Positions 35,204 to 46,605 of a stretch of 64,000 nt of DNA are shown in pieces (the stretch's first letter is position 1; each line of letters begins with the position of its first letter). The translations under genes and the position numbers were made by a program. The stretch lies in NCBI RefSeq assembly GCF_011682055.1, contig NZ_JAAQOM010000006.1:1-64000 (forward strand), given 5' to 3'. The notes below the pieces were generated by a model that saw only the letters and a program-made list of their open reading frames with translations, was not told where the DNA came from and did not search any database. The stretch comes from Telluria antibiotica (GTDB lineage: Bacteria; Pseudomonadota; Gammaproteobacteria; Burkholderiales; Burkholderiaceae_D).

Positions 35204-35620
35204 CCGCGCGGCCATGCGCGGCCAGCACAAGGTCGCCACTTCGTCCCGCGTGGCCCAGCGGAAGCCGTCCATCTCCGGCGTCGGCGCGCCCGTCGCGTGG
35301 TGCGGATACATGCTCGTGCAGGTGAGGTGCGCGAGGTCCGGCAACGTAGCGCCGACGTCCACGCGGTACAGGTGCAGCATCTTGTCGCGGCGGTAGTCGA
35401 AGCGTCCCAGTTCGCGGAACGCTTCCGGTGGAAATTCGAGGCCCATCTCTTCGCGCAGTTCGCGCATCGCGGCTTCCAATGTCGTCTCGCCCGGGTCCAG
35501 CAGGCCTTTCGGAATGTCCCAGCGGGGCGTGTGGGTCACGTGGCCCAGCAGCAGGCGCCCGGTGGCGTCGACGACGAGCGTGCCGCAGGAGACGTCGATC
35601 GGGGCGGATCCCTTCCTCAT
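35183..35620 (-). CDS. NUDIX hydrolase
   Basis: A 145-residue NUDIX protein. The Nudix box is GLLDPGETTLEAAMRELREE followed by MGLEF; preceding residues PRWDIPKG match the common start of the motif. It resembles bis(5'-nucleosyl)-tetraphosphatase/RppH-like enzymes, but the substrate cannot be fixed. Its ATG overlaps the stop of the large hybrid kinase (ATGA), so the two are translationally coupled, an unusual pairing. Confidence 0.9.
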   Translation of the reverse strand: MRKGSAPIDVSCGTLVVDATGRLLLGHVTHTPRWDIPKGLLDPGETTLEAAMRELREEMGLEFPPEAFRELGRFDYRRDKMLHLYRVDVGATLPDLAHLTCTSMYPHHATGAPTPEMDGFRWATRDEVATLCWPRMAARLLAIGW

Positions 35621-38600
35621 GGCAGCGTGCGCGCGGCGGCGGCCAGCGCCTGTTCCAGCGCCTCCAGGCTCACGGGTTTCGTCAGGTGCTGGTCGAAGCC
35701 CGCGTCGTGCGATTGCTGCTGGTCGCTCTGGGCGCCCCATCCCGTCAGCGCGATGAGGACGATCTGGCGCACGCCCTGGCTGTGGCGGATGGCGCGCGCC
35801 ACCTCGTAGCCGCTCATGCCGGGCAGGCCGATGTCGAGCAGCACGAGGTCGGGCCGCACGTCCAGTGCCAGGTGCAGGCCTTGCGGCCCGTCGCGGGCGA
35901 CCCACGCCGTGTGGCCGAGCACCTCCAGCAGTGCGACGAGGCTGTCGGCGGCGTCCGCGTTGTCGTCCACGACGAGCACGCGCAGCGGCACAGGCGGCCG
36001 CGGCTCGGCGCGGTCGCCCGATTCCGCGCCGGCCGCGCGGGCGTGCGGCGAACCGGGATGCAGCGGCAAGCGCACGGTGAACGTGCTGCCCCGGCCGCGC
36101 CCGGCCGAGAACGCGTTCACGCGGCCGCCGTGCAGTTCGACGAGACGGCGAACAAGCGAGAGGCCGATCCCGAGGCCGCCCTGCGCACGGTCCAGGCTCC
36201 CGCGCACCTGCGTGAACATCTCGAAGACGGAGCCGATCGCCTCGGGCGGGATGCCGATGCCCGAGTCGGACACGGCGACGACGGCATGCCCGTCCTCGCG
36301 CCACGCGCCCAGCGCGACGCGGCCGCCGGACGGCGTGTACTTGGCGGCGTTGTTGAGCAGGTTCGAGAGTACCTGCACCATGCGCGTGACGTCCGCCAGC
36401 AGCGGCAGCGGTTCGGCGGGCACGTCCACCACGAGGCGGTGGCCGTGGCTCTCGAGCAGCGCGGCGCTCGTCTCGACGGCCATCTGCACGATGGCCTTCA
36501 AGTCCACCTCTTCCTTCTTGAGCTCGATCTTGCCGCGCGTGATGCGGGCGATGTCGAGCAGGTCGTCGACGAGGTGGATCAGGTGGCCCAGCTGGCGGTC
36601 CATCATCGCGTGCACGCGCGCCGCGGCGTCCGGCTCGCGCGGCGCCATGCGCAACAGGTCGAGGCCCGTACGGATCGGCGCGAGCGGGTTGCGCAGCTCG
36701 TGCGCCAGGGTGGCGAGGAATTCGCTCTTGCGGTGGTCCGCCTCCGACAGGTCGGCGGCCACCCGCCGCAGCTCGTCCTCGGCGCGCTTCTGCGCCGTGA
36801 TGTCGCGCGTGATGGTCGCGAGGCCGATGTTGTTGCCGTCGGCATCGCGCACGGCGAAGCCCTTGAAATACACGGGCACGGATTCGCGCCCGTCCGGCTG
36901 CGCGAGGCGCAATTCGCCTTCCCAGGCGGCGGCAATGCCCGTCAGCGCCGCCATCACGTGGTCGCGCACGAACGGCCGGTCTTCGCGTGGGAAGAAGTCG
37001 ATCATGCGCCATGCGGCGATGTTCGTGCGCTCGTCGAGGCCCGCGAGGCGGCGCCCGGCCGGATTCAGGTAGATGCCGCCCGCGTCCGGCGTGAAGATGC
37101 CGATGAAGTCGGACGACTGCTCGGCCACCGCTGCCAGCCGGCGGATGCCCTCCTCGGCGCGGCGGCGGTCCGTCTCGTCGCGGAAGTACAGCGCGAGGCC
37201 GCCCGTTTCCGCGCCGGCCGCGCCCATCGGGAAGGAATTGATCTCGAACCAGCGGTGCTGGTCGTCGTCGTACGCTTCGATGCGGCTGCGCGTGCCCTCC
37301 AGCGCCGTCCGCCGCAGCGCCTGTTCCTGCGGCCCGCCGCGCAGCCGGGCGAACAAGTCCCAGAACTGCGCGCCGACGAGTTCCGTGCGCTGCCTGCGCG
37401 TGACGGCTTCCGCCGCGCCGTTCGCGTACGTGATGCGCCAGGCCGGGTCGAGCGCAATGAAGCCCTCGCTCATGCTTTCCAGGATCGCGCGCGAGCGGTG
37501 CTCGGCCGCCTGGCGTTCGGCCGCCTCGTGGCGCTGGCCGATCACCAGCGACGCCGTGTTGGCCAGCAGCGCCAGCGCCGCCTCTTCCTGCGGCCCGGGC
37601 AGCCGTCGTTCGCGGTAGTACAAGGTGAACGTGCCCAGCACGGCGCCCGACGGGGCCAGGATCGGCAGCGCGCGCGCCGCGGCCACGCCGTGCGCCCGGG
37701 CGATTGCCACGTACGGCTGCCACAGCGGGTCGGTGGCGATGTCGGCGCAGCCGATCGGTTCGCCGCGCCAAGCCGCGCTGCCCGCCGCGCCGGCCACGGG
37801 GTCGACGGGCACCGCGTCGAGCGCGCGCTGGAAATCGACGTCGAGCGACGGCGCCGCGGCGTGGCGCAGCCGGCCGTCCGGCGCCATCAACTGCACGGAG
37901 GCGAGCGCCGCGCCGCCGCCGTAGTCCTCGGCCGTGCGCGCCAGCACGTCGAGCACGTCGCCCAGCGGCGCATCGGTGACGGCCAGCTCAAGCGCGCCGC
38001 GCTGGCCGATCGCGAGCAGGTTCGCGCGCGTGCGTTCGGTGACGTCGACGCCGTGCAGCAGCACGCCGGACACGCTGCCGTCCGGGTCGCGCAAGGCCAT
38101 GCAGACGAAGTCGAGGAAGTGTTCGGCGACGGCGGCGCCATTGCCATCGGCATCCTGCAGCATCAACAGGCGTACGTTGTGGCCTTCGACGGCCTCGCCG
38201 GTGCGGTAGACGCGGTCGAGCACGTCGACGAAGCCCTGCCCTTCCAGTTCCGGCAGCGCGACGCGCACGGGGCGTTGCGCGAGCGGGCGGCCGCCGGCCA
38301 GCTCCAGGTAGCGCTGGTTGGCCATCTCGATCACGTGTTCCGGCCCGCTCATCACGCACATGATGGCCGGGGCGCGGTGGAAGATGTCGCGCATGCGCTC
38401 GCTTGCGGCCTGCAGTTCGCGCAGCAGGCGCTCGCGTTCGGCCTCCGCTTCGCGCCGGCTGTCGTCCAGCCGCCGCTCGCTTTCGGCCAGGCGTTCCGCG
38501 GCGAGCTTTTCCGCCGTCGCGTCGCGGATGATCTTGGCGAAGCCCACGTGCGTGCCCGCTTCGTCGCGCAGCGGCACCAGCACGCCGTCGGCGTAGAAGC

Positions 38601-39309
38601 GGCTGCCGTCGCGCCGCACGTGCCAGCGGCGGTCGTCCGCGCGGCCCTGCTCGAGCGCACGCCGCGCTTCCTGTGCGGGCACCCCGGCCGCCGCGTCCTC
38701 CGCCGTGAACAGCACGTCGGCACTGCGGCCATGCACGGCATCCGCATCCCACCCCGTGATCGCGGCCGCGCCGCCTTCCCATTCCGTGACGATGCGCTCG
38801 ACGTCGGTGCCGATGAACGCGTAGTCGCGGATGTTGTCGAGGATGAGGCGCAAGCGCGCGTCGCGCGAGCGGAGCTGGGCGCGGTGGCGTTCTTCCTCGA
38901 TGCGCGCCAGCTCCACATTCTTGCGGAACAGGTCGATGAAGACGGCGACCTTGGCGCGCAGCACGACGGGATTGAAGGGCTTCGTGAGGTAGTCGACCGC
39001 GCCCAGCGCATACGCGCGCTCGAGCGGGAATTCGGCGGCGTCGCCGGCGGTCAGGAAGATGATAGGCAGGCTGTGCGTTCGCGGGTGCTCGCGGATCAGG
39101 CCGGCGAGCTCGAAGCCGTTCATCGTCGGCATGCGCACGTCCAGCAGCACGACGGCGAAGTCGTTGGCGAGCACTTCGCGCAACGCGGCCTCGCCCGACG
39201 TCACGGCGACGAGCGTCTGGCCAAGGTCCGCCAGGATGGCTTCCAGCACCGCCAGGTTGGCCGGCTGGTCGTCGACGAGCAGGATCTTGGTGGTCTGGTC
39301 GGGGGGCAT
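35617..39309 (-). CDS. REC-multi-PAS-GAF hybrid sensor histidine kinase
   Basis: A 1230-residue soluble hybrid kinase from the ATG at 39309 (MPPDQTTKILLVDDQPANLA); no strong ribosome-binding site is seen. Order: N-terminal receiver with D57 (VVLLDVRMPTMNG); PAS at about 150-260 and 300-430; GAF about 450-620; two further PAS domains to about 850; HisKA with H870 (FLATLAHELRNPLAP); ATPase domain (NLLNNAAKYT, DSGIGIPPE, GGLGIGLSLV); and a C-terminal receiver with D1159. The kinase core and final receiver are very like those of the 787-residue kinase next door, so they are paralogues. Divergent from the MscS gene. Confidence 0.92.
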   Translation of the reverse strand: MPPDQTTKILLVDDQPANLAVLEAILADLGQTLVAVTSGEAALREVLANDFAVVLLDVRMPTMNGFELAGLIREHPRTHSLPIIFLTAGDAAEFPLERAYALGAVDYLTKPFNPVVLRAKVAVFIDLFRKNVELARIEEERHRAQLRSRDARLRLILDNIRDYAFIGTDVERIVTEWEGGAAAITGWDADAVHGRSADVLFTAEDAAAGVPAQEARRALEQGRADDRRWHVRRDGSRFYADGVLVPLRDEAGTHVGFAKIIRDATAEKLAAERLAESERRLDDSRREAEAERERLLRELQAASERMRDIFHRAPAIMCVMSGPEHVIEMANQRYLELAGGRPLAQRPVRVALPELEGQGFVDVLDRVYRTGEAVEGHNVRLLMLQDADGNGAAVAEHFLDFVCMALRDPDGSVSGVLLHGVDVTERTRANLLAIGQRGALELAVTDAPLGDVLDVLARTAEDYGGGAALASVQLMAPDGRLRHAAAPSLDVDFQRALDAVPVDPVAGAAGSAAWRGEPIGCADIATDPLWQPYVAIARAHGVAAARALPILAPSGAVLGTFTLYYRERRLPGPQEEAALALLANTASLVIGQRHEAAERQAAEHRSRAILESMSEGFIALDPAWRITYANGAAEAVTRRQRTELVGAQFWDLFARLRGGPQEQALRRTALEGTRSRIEAYDDDQHRWFEINSFPMGAAGAETGGLALYFRDETDRRRAEEGIRRLAAVAEQSSDFIGIFTPDAGGIYLNPAGRRLAGLDERTNIAAWRMIDFFPREDRPFVRDHVMAALTGIAAAWEGELRLAQPDGRESVPVYFKGFAVRDADGNNIGLATITRDITAQKRAEDELRRVAADLSEADHRKSEFLATLAHELRNPLAPIRTGLDLLRMAPREPDAAARVHAMMDRQLGHLIHLVDDLLDIARITRGKIELKKEEVDLKAIVQMAVETSAALLESHGHRLVVDVPAEPLPLLADVTRMVQVLSNLLNNAAKYTPSGGRVALGAWREDGHAVVAVSDSGIGIPPEAIGSVFEMFTQVRGSLDRAQGGLGIGLSLVRRLVELHGGRVNAFSAGRGRGSTFTVRLPLHPGSPHARAAGAESGDRAEPRPPVPLRVLVVDDNADAADSLVALLEVLGHTAWVARDGPQGLHLALDVRPDLVLLDIGLPGMSGYEVARAIRHSQGVRQIVLIALTGWGAQSDQQQSHDAGFDQHLTKPVSLEALEQALAAAARTLP

Positions 39310-39439
39310 CGGTTGTGCGGCGAGGGATTGATGCAAATAAGACAATGTATGCCGCGTCCTGCTGAAAGTCAATTGTGCGCGGCGTGCAGGCGCCCGCCCC
39401 CAAACTAGCGGCTGGCTTTTGCACCTCTGGAGTGTCTCG

Positions 39440-40561
39440 ATGATGTTTCCGTTCCTGTCCCGGACAGGCCAGTTATCTTTCCTCGGCAATCCGTTCGAAG
39501 CGTGGGCAGGCGCGCTGGCGGTGACCTTCGGCGCCGCGGTTGCGATGATGTTCGCCCGGGCGTTCGTCCTGCGGCGCGTGGAGGCCGTGGCCCGGCGGAC
39601 CCGCACGCGGCTGGACGATTTCGTCACGCGCATGCTGTCGCAGACCTATCTGCTGTTCATCGTCGTGTTCGCGATTTATTTCGGCAGCACGTTCCTGGAG
39701 CTGACGGCGAAGCAGGAGAAATTCGTCGCGCGCATCGCCATCGCGGCGCTGATGCTGCAGGCGGCCGTCTGGGGCGACACGGGCCTGCGCGCGTGGCGCG
39801 ACCAATTCAGCATCGGCCCCGTCGACGGCGAGCGGCGCGCGTCCAGCAGCGTGCTGTGCTTCATCTCGCGCCTGCTGCTGTGGGTCGTCGTCACGTTGAT
39901 GATCCTCGATAATTTCGGGATCAACATCACCACCCTGGTCGCCAGCCTGGGCATCGGCGGCGTCGCCGTCGCGCTGGCCACGCAGAATATCCTGGGCGAC
40001 TTGTTCGCCTCGCTCTCCATCATGCTGGACAAGCCGTTCGAGGTCGGCGACTTCATCATCGTGGGCGACGTGCTGGGCTCCGTCGAGCACATCGGTCTCA
40101 AGACGACGCGCGTCCGCGGCCTGGGCGGCGAGCAGGTCGTGTTCTCCAACGGCGAACTGCTGAAGAGTCGCATCCACAACCACAAGCGCATGCAGACGCG
40201 GCGCGTCGCGTTCGTGCTGCGCGTCGCGTACGGCATGCCGGAAGACCTGCTGTGCCGCATCCCTCACATCATCCGGGAGATCATCGCGAGCAAGCCGAAC
40301 ATCGATTTCGAGCGCGCCCACTTTTTCGCCTGGGGCCAGTGGTCGCTGGATTTCGAAGTCGTCTACCACTACCGCAGCCCCGACTACATCCTGCACATGG
40401 ACGCGCAGCAGGACATCTTCCTCCAGATTTATCGCCGCTTTCAGCAGGAGGGCATCGAGTTCGCGCACCCGTTGTCGATCGTGCGCCTGGACGACCCGCG
40501 GCTGGCCGACACCCTCCTGCGCCGCGATGGTGCGCCGCCGCCCGGTCCCGCTTTTCACTGA
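39440..40561 (+). CDS. MscS-family mechanosensitive ion channel
   Basis: A 373-residue membrane protein. GGAG lies 9 bases before the ATG at 39440. It has four hydrophobic segments in the first 190 residues; the pore helix and start of the MscS domain read TTLVASLGIGGVAVALATQN, then ILGDLFASLSIMLDKPFEVGDFI. A beta-domain and cytoplasmic cage follow. Members open under membrane tension and release solutes. Divergent from the 1230-residue kinase with 130 bases between them. Confidence 0.92.
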   Translation: MMFPFLSRTGQLSFLGNPFEAWAGALAVTFGAAVAMMFARAFVLRRVEAVARRTRTRLDDFVTRMLSQTYLLFIVVFAIYFGSTFLELTAKQEKFVARIAIAALMLQAAVWGDTGLRAWRDQFSIGPVDGERRASSSVLCFISRLLLWVVVTLMILDNFGINITTLVASLGIGGVAVALATQNILGDLFASLSIMLDKPFEVGDFIIVGDVLGSVEHIGLKTTRVRGLGGEQVVFSNGELLKSRIHNHKRMQTRRVAFVLRVAYGMPEDLLCRIPHIIREIIASKPNIDFERAHFFAWGQWSLDFEVVYHYRSPDYILHMDAQQDIFLQIYRRFQQEGIEFAHPLSIVRLDDPRLADTLLRRDGAPPPGPAFH

Positions 40562-40733
40562 ACTATTGCACCAAAATGGACAGACTCATCCTACAAGCCA
40601 GCCATAAGAACTCCTATTCCGGACGCATGGTCCGGGTCGTAACATGGACTCACCTCTTCCCGACACGGCGGCTTCGACAGCCGGACCGCCAGGGAAGTGC
40701 ACCAGCGCTTAACCAACTTTAAGGAGAACGATC

Positions 40734-41057
40734 ATGGCATCGAACAACCAGCAAGGCGGTAACAAGGGTAACAACCAGAGCGGCGACACCAGCAACCGCG
40801 GTTTCGCATCGATGGACCCGCAGAAACAGCGCGAAATCGCCTCGGAAGGCGGCAAGGCCGCCCACGCTTCTGGCAATGCCCACGAGTTCACCTCGGAAGA
40901 AGCACGCCGCGCCGGCTCCATGAGCCACAAGAACGACGGCAGCCAGCAAAGCCAGGGTAGCGGCAGTCAGCAGAGCGGCAACAGCACCCGCGGCGGCACG
41001 CCGGAGCAGCACGCCAAGGCCGGCTCGCAGAGCCACAAGAACGACAACAAGCGCTGA
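40734..41057 (+). CDS. stress-induced KGG-motif protein
   Basis: A 107-residue hydrophilic protein starting MASNNQQGGNKGNNQSGDTS with AAGGAG 7 bases upstream. It contains the RGFASMDPQKQREIASEGGK and AHASGNAHEFTSEEARRAG segments of KGG/YciG-type stress proteins, and two SHKND repeats near the middle and end. Highly Gln/Ser/Gly/Asn-rich and probably disordered. A strong terminator follows 43 bases after the stop, so it is transcribed alone. Confidence 0.9.
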   Translation: MASNNQQGGNKGNNQSGDTSNRGFASMDPQKQREIASEGGKAAHASGNAHEFTSEEARRAGSMSHKNDGSQQSQGSGSQQSGNSTRGGTPEQHAKAGSQSHKNDNKR

Positions 41058-42703
<1,646 letters not shown>

Positions 42704-44824
42704 TCACCGCCGCTCGACGACGTACGCCTTTCCGGGCTCCAGCGCGAGTTCGTACCGGCCGTCGGCTACCTGGCGGATCGTGCCCCTGTCGCTGCGAGGC
42801 GCCGTGCTGCTGGCGAAGCGCAGCACGCCGGCGCCCGCCGCGGCAGCGGTGACCTTGATCCGCGCCGCGTCCGCGAACACCGCGATGTCGCCGTGCGGCG
42901 TCGGCACCTTCCCGTCGATCCACGCGAGCCCGCCCAGGTCGGGTTCCACGACGTACGCCGCGTACCCCGGCTGTGTCGGCTTCACGCCCAGGTAGTATCT
43001 GCCGAGCAGGTACAGCGGACTCGCGCCCCAGGCGTGGCACAGGCTCTTGCCGAACGGCTTGCCGTACATGGCGTAGCGCGCGGCGCCCTGCACGTTCGGG
43101 TCGTATTCTTCCCAGAAGCAGGTCGCGCCCGCGCGCAGCATGCCACCCCAGTAATCCTTGATTTCCCGCGTGACCCGTGCCTGCTGCCCGCTCTCCGCGA
43201 GCGCCGCCAGTTCGTAGAATCGCATGTACGGCGTCGTGATCTTCGGCACGGCATCGTTCATGAGCACGTTGCGGCGGATGGCGTCCGCCTGCTCGGCGTC
43301 CACGTCGCCGAACAGCAGTGCGAACATGTTCGGATGCCGTGTGACGACCGGATTCGGCTTGCCGTCCTTGCGGCCGTGGATGAAGAGTTGGCGCTGCGGG
43401 TCCCAGAACGCGGCATGGATCTTCGCCTTCAGGTCGGTGGCCAGCCCGCGGTAGGTGGCCGCTTGCGCGTCGTCGTGCGCGAGCGCCGCGCAGTCGGCCA
43501 TCGCTTCCAGGCTGCGCGCGAACAACAGCTGGATGACGGCCAGCTCGCCGTCCTTCGGCATGTCGGCCCAGTCGACGAACACCCAGTCCCCCGCACGCCC
43601 TTCCAGCATGCCGTCCCCGTTGCGCCGGCGCAACACGAAGTCCATCAGCGTGACCATGCGCGGATAGATCGCTTGCACGAAGTCGGCGTCGCCCGTGTAC
43701 TGATAATAGTCGCGGATGCCGATGAACCAGTACAGCGAGTAGTCGAGGATCGTGTTGATGTGCATGTCGACGGGGTCCGCACCGCGCAGCGCCCACGTCG
43801 TGCGCTTGACCGTGTCGCCGTCGAAGAAGGCGTAATAATTCATCAGGTATGCCTGCACCGCGTCGCCGGACCAGATCCAGTGGTCGCGCTTGACGCCGTC
43901 GATGAAGAATTCGCGCGTGTTGAGTTCCAGGGTGCGCTGCGCAACGTCCCAGATCCGGTTCAATTCCTCGTCCGAGCTGCGGAACGTGCCGCGGTGCGCG
44001 ACGGGCAGGTATTCGTACTGGAGCGCCACGTCGCCCACGCGCAGTGCGCCGTCGACGCGGATGCGCACGTAGCGCATGGCGCGCGCGGTAGGCGCGGTGA
44101 ATGTGCCGCGGTGATGGGTGACGGTGAAATTGTCGAGCGTCTCGGCACCCTCTTCCGACATTGCCTCCTCCCGCGATTCGCCGTAATACAAGGTCACGCG
44201 GCCGTTGCCGGTCAGGTTCTTCAATTGAACGAAACCCGTGGTTTCCTGGCCGAAGTCGACGAGGATGCCGTGTGCGTCACGCTCGATGGCGACGGGACGC
44301 ACCTCGCGGGTGGCCAGGCGGAAGTGCGATGGCGGCTCGTCCGCCGCAGTGAGACGCCAGTGGGCCGCATGGACGGCCGTCGGCACATTCGGCCGCGGCC
44401 CGACCGTCCACGAAGCGTCGGACCGGATCGTCGTGCCCTGCACGAGGACTGCCGGCGGCGACGCGGGATTGTAGACCTGGATATTCAGCGCGTGCCTGCC
44501 GGCCGGTACGTGGATGTGGCGCTGGTCACCGTGGACGAAACGGCCGTCGATGGCGACGTTGTACGTGCCTTCGACGGTGACGAGGATGTCTTCGGGCGCG
44601 GCGAGGTCCACCTGGCGCATGAAGTTCACTTGCGGCTGGTGGCTGTACAGGCGCCAGAACGGCGGCCAGGCGACGTCGCGCTCGACGCGCTGCACCTGCA
44701 TCCGGTTGCTGAGCCAGATCTCGATATCGCCCGGGGCCCAGATCCAGGTCGCCGCGTGTTGCGCGCACGCGGCGCCGCACAGGAGTGTCAGCACGAGGCC
44801 GATGAAGAATGAATACAGTCGCAT
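42704..44824 (-). CDS. secreted alpha-L-rhamnosidase-like glycoside hydrolase (GH78-type)
   Basis: A 706-residue exported enzyme. MRLYSFFIGLVLTLLCGAACA is a signal peptide with a likely cleavage after ACA. Beta-sandwich domains to about 270 (WIWAPGDIEIW, FRLATREVRPV, VDFGQETTGFVQL) precede the six-hairpin catalytic domain: FFIDGVKRDHWIWSGDAVQA, YWFIGIRDYYQYTGDADF, CFWEEYDP and GKSLCHAWGASPLYLLGRYY. This matches Bac_rhamnosid6H/GH78 architecture, though the RDHWIWSGD motif differs from the classical RDERxGWxGD. Ends against the glf stop with no gap. Confidence 0.86.
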   Translation of the reverse strand: MRLYSFFIGLVLTLLCGAACAQHAATWIWAPGDIEIWLSNRMQVQRVERDVAWPPFWRLYSHQPQVNFMRQVDLAAPEDILVTVEGTYNVAIDGRFVHGDQRHIHVPAGRHALNIQVYNPASPPAVLVQGTTIRSDASWTVGPRPNVPTAVHAAHWRLTAADEPPSHFRLATREVRPVAIERDAHGILVDFGQETTGFVQLKNLTGNGRVTLYYGESREEAMSEEGAETLDNFTVTHHRGTFTAPTARAMRYVRIRVDGALRVGDVALQYEYLPVAHRGTFRSSDEELNRIWDVAQRTLELNTREFFIDGVKRDHWIWSGDAVQAYLMNYYAFFDGDTVKRTTWALRGADPVDMHINTILDYSLYWFIGIRDYYQYTGDADFVQAIYPRMVTLMDFVLRRRNGDGMLEGRAGDWVFVDWADMPKDGELAVIQLLFARSLEAMADCAALAHDDAQAATYRGLATDLKAKIHAAFWDPQRQLFIHGRKDGKPNPVVTRHPNMFALLFGDVDAEQADAIRRNVLMNDAVPKITTPYMRFYELAALAESGQQARVTREIKDYWGGMLRAGATCFWEEYDPNVQGAARYAMYGKPFGKSLCHAWGASPLYLLGRYYLGVKPTQPGYAAYVVEPDLGGLAWIDGKVPTPHGDIAVFADAARIKVTAAAAGAGVLRFASSTAPRSDRGTIRQVADGRYELALEPGKAYVVERR

Positions 44825-44904
44825 CGGCGCATTGTATTCACGCGCCGCCCCGCCCAGGGCGCGTCACGCGAAATAATCGGCCCGCTGAGCGATTTCCGAG
44901 TGAT

Positions 44905-44920
44905 GCGTGACGCGTCACGC
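44905..44920. promoter_or_regulatory. perfect 16-bp palindrome upstream of rhamnosidase gene
   Basis: GCGTGACGCGTCACGC is fully palindromic, and a related CGCGTCACGCG occurs at about 44861-44871. Both lie in the 80 bases upstream of the rhamnosidase start. A transcription-factor site is possible; the regulator is unknown. Confidence 0.4.
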
Positions 44921-44946
44921 AAAAGGCCGGCGTGCGTACGCCGGCC
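44921..44946 (-). terminator. rho-independent terminator of the 44958 glycosyltransferase
   Basis: On the minus strand GGCCGGCGT-ACGC-ACGCCGGCC is followed by TTTT: a 9-bp GC stem with a 4-base loop, 11 bases after the stop. Confidence 0.8.
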
Positions 44947-44957
44947 CGTGGTACGTC

Positions 44958-46196
44958 TTAGCCGGCTGCCTTCGCCATGCCATCCTTCGGTGCCATGCGC
45001 GACGCCAGCGCCGCGATCGGCAGCGGATTGACGTTCTCGGCATTGACGACGTCGTCGAAGTCCGCCTCTTCCGCACGCGCGATGAAGCGCTGGGCCTTGT
45101 TGCTGGGCGCGGTCGTCTCGATCAGTTGGTGCATGCTGGCGGCCGTCTTGTCCCACGACGTGTTGGCGACGATCGCGCGCATGCGGTCGACCAGCGCCGA
45201 TTTCTGCGCATCGTTCATCGCCAGCATGCGGTCGCACGCCGCGATGAATTTTTCCGGCGTGTCGGCGATGGCGACGACGTCGCCGTACGGCACCTTCACG
45301 TCCGTGATCGGCGTGCTGACGGACGGCAGTTCGGCCGCCATGTATTCCAGCACCTTGGTCGGGCTGATGAACTTGGTCGATTCGTTCAGCGCGAACGGCA
45401 GCAGGCAGACGTCCCAGCCGGCCAGGAATTGCGGCAGCTGGTCGTACGTGCGCTGGCCCATGTAATGGATGTTGTTCGCGCGCGGCAGGTTGGCCGGGTC
45501 GATCTTCACCACCGGACCCACGAGCACGATCTGCCAGTCCGGACGGGCTGCGGCGACCTCGCTGATCAGGTCCGTGTCGAAGCGCTCGTCGATCACGCCG
45601 TAGAAGCCGAGGCGCGGACGCGGCAGGTGGTTCTGCTCGGCGTGGCTGTCGTCGCGGTCGAGGGCCTTGCGGAAGTGCTTGGCGTCGACGCTGCTGGAGA
45701 AGCAATGCGCGTTCGCGTGGCGGTCGCGCTTGGACTGGTACAGGCTCGGGCCACCCGTGAAGCACAGGTCGGCGATGTTCAGCAGCGCGTTCTCACGCTG
45801 CAGCAACTGTTTCGGGGCATTCTTGAAAGCGGCCAGTTCGTCCATGCAGTCGTAGATGACGAGAGCCGGGTCGAAACCTTGCAGCAAAGGCAGGGCCATC
45901 GGCGTGTAGAACCAGACGACGGGGCGCTCGCGTTCCGGGACGAGGTCGGCCAGCAGCGTTTGCAAGGTCGGGATCTGGTCGTCGTGGAAGCCGGGGGCCT
46001 GGATGCCGGTATGCGGCTGGCACACCGTGATGTTCGGCGCGACGGCCGTCTTCTTCAGGTGCGCCTCGCCCTCGTCATACACCGGCTCCTCGACGAACAG
46101 GATTCGGTAGTGTTCCGCCAGGCGAGTCATGAGGTGCTGGGGGCGCTGGAAGACGAAGTCCCAGCGCAGATGGCAAAACACGATCAGGGTCGGCAT
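44958..46196 (-). CDS. glycosyltransferase (GT1/GT4-like)
   Basis: A 412-residue protein; ATG 46196 chosen because AAGGA lies 7-8 bases upstream (an ATG two codons earlier is too close to it). It begins MPTLIVFCHLRWDFVFQRPQ, typical of glycosyltransferases found next to glf in polysaccharide loci. A DXD-like VIYDCMDELAAFKNAP, the GPVVKIDPANLPRANNIHYM segment, ALNESTKFISPTKVLEYMAA and a long C-terminal tail are visible. Probably transfers galactofuranose or another sugar to a surface glycan, inferred from the glf neighbour. A terminator follows it. Confidence 0.85.
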   Translation of the reverse strand: MPTLIVFCHLRWDFVFQRPQHLMTRLAEHYRILFVEEPVYDEGEAHLKKTAVAPNITVCQPHTGIQAPGFHDDQIPTLQTLLADLVPERERPVVWFYTPMALPLLQGFDPALVIYDCMDELAAFKNAPKQLLQRENALLNIADLCFTGGPSLYQSKRDRHANAHCFSSSVDAKHFRKALDRDDSHAEQNHLPRPRLGFYGVIDERFDTDLISEVAAARPDWQIVLVGPVVKIDPANLPRANNIHYMGQRTYDQLPQFLAGWDVCLLPFALNESTKFISPTKVLEYMAAELPSVSTPITDVKVPYGDVVAIADTPEKFIAACDRMLAMNDAQKSALVDRMRAIVANTSWDKTAASMHQLIETTAPSNKAQRFIARAEEADFDDVVNAENVNPLPIAALASRMAPKDGMAKAAG

Positions 46197-46605
46197 GTTC
46201 ATTTCCTTTCGCCTTGGGGCGTTCTAGTTGATCTGGATTCAAGGCCAGCCACTGATGCATCGATGCTTGGAAAACACCGACAGATCAGATGCCGGACCAG
46301 TGCATCGTATCATGCAAGTTTCTTAAGATTTTCATTTATGCATTGCAATATTTGCATCAGGAAAGGCGCAAACGGCGCGACTGTCCGGGTCTCCCTGGGA
46401 GAGCTCGGCAGAGTGCTCAACCTTGTAAGTTCCCTCCTACGCGGACAGTAGAAAAAACACTACGAAATCGCATCGCCTGCGCTTGCGTGACAGCCCGTGC
46501 GCACGGTCCGTGCGGGGTGTTTTCAGAGGGAGAACGCCGCGCCGGGCGGCGCGGCGGCAGCGCTGACGGGACCTGTCCGGCACCCGCTACGCATGACGGT
46601 CGAGA
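46197..46605. other. intergenic region
   Basis: About 410 bases between two minus-strand genes, the promoter area of the 44958 glycosyltransferase. It is AT-rich at 46300-46360. A GC-rich inverted repeat near 46538-46560 lacks a T run. No gene is seen. Confidence 0.45.

Noticed and set aside
35428-39408. Very long plus-strand open frame opposite the 1230-residue kinase
   Set aside because: It is over 1300 codons but low-complexity, lacks any domain, and is antisense to a clear REC-PAS-GAF-HisKA kinase.
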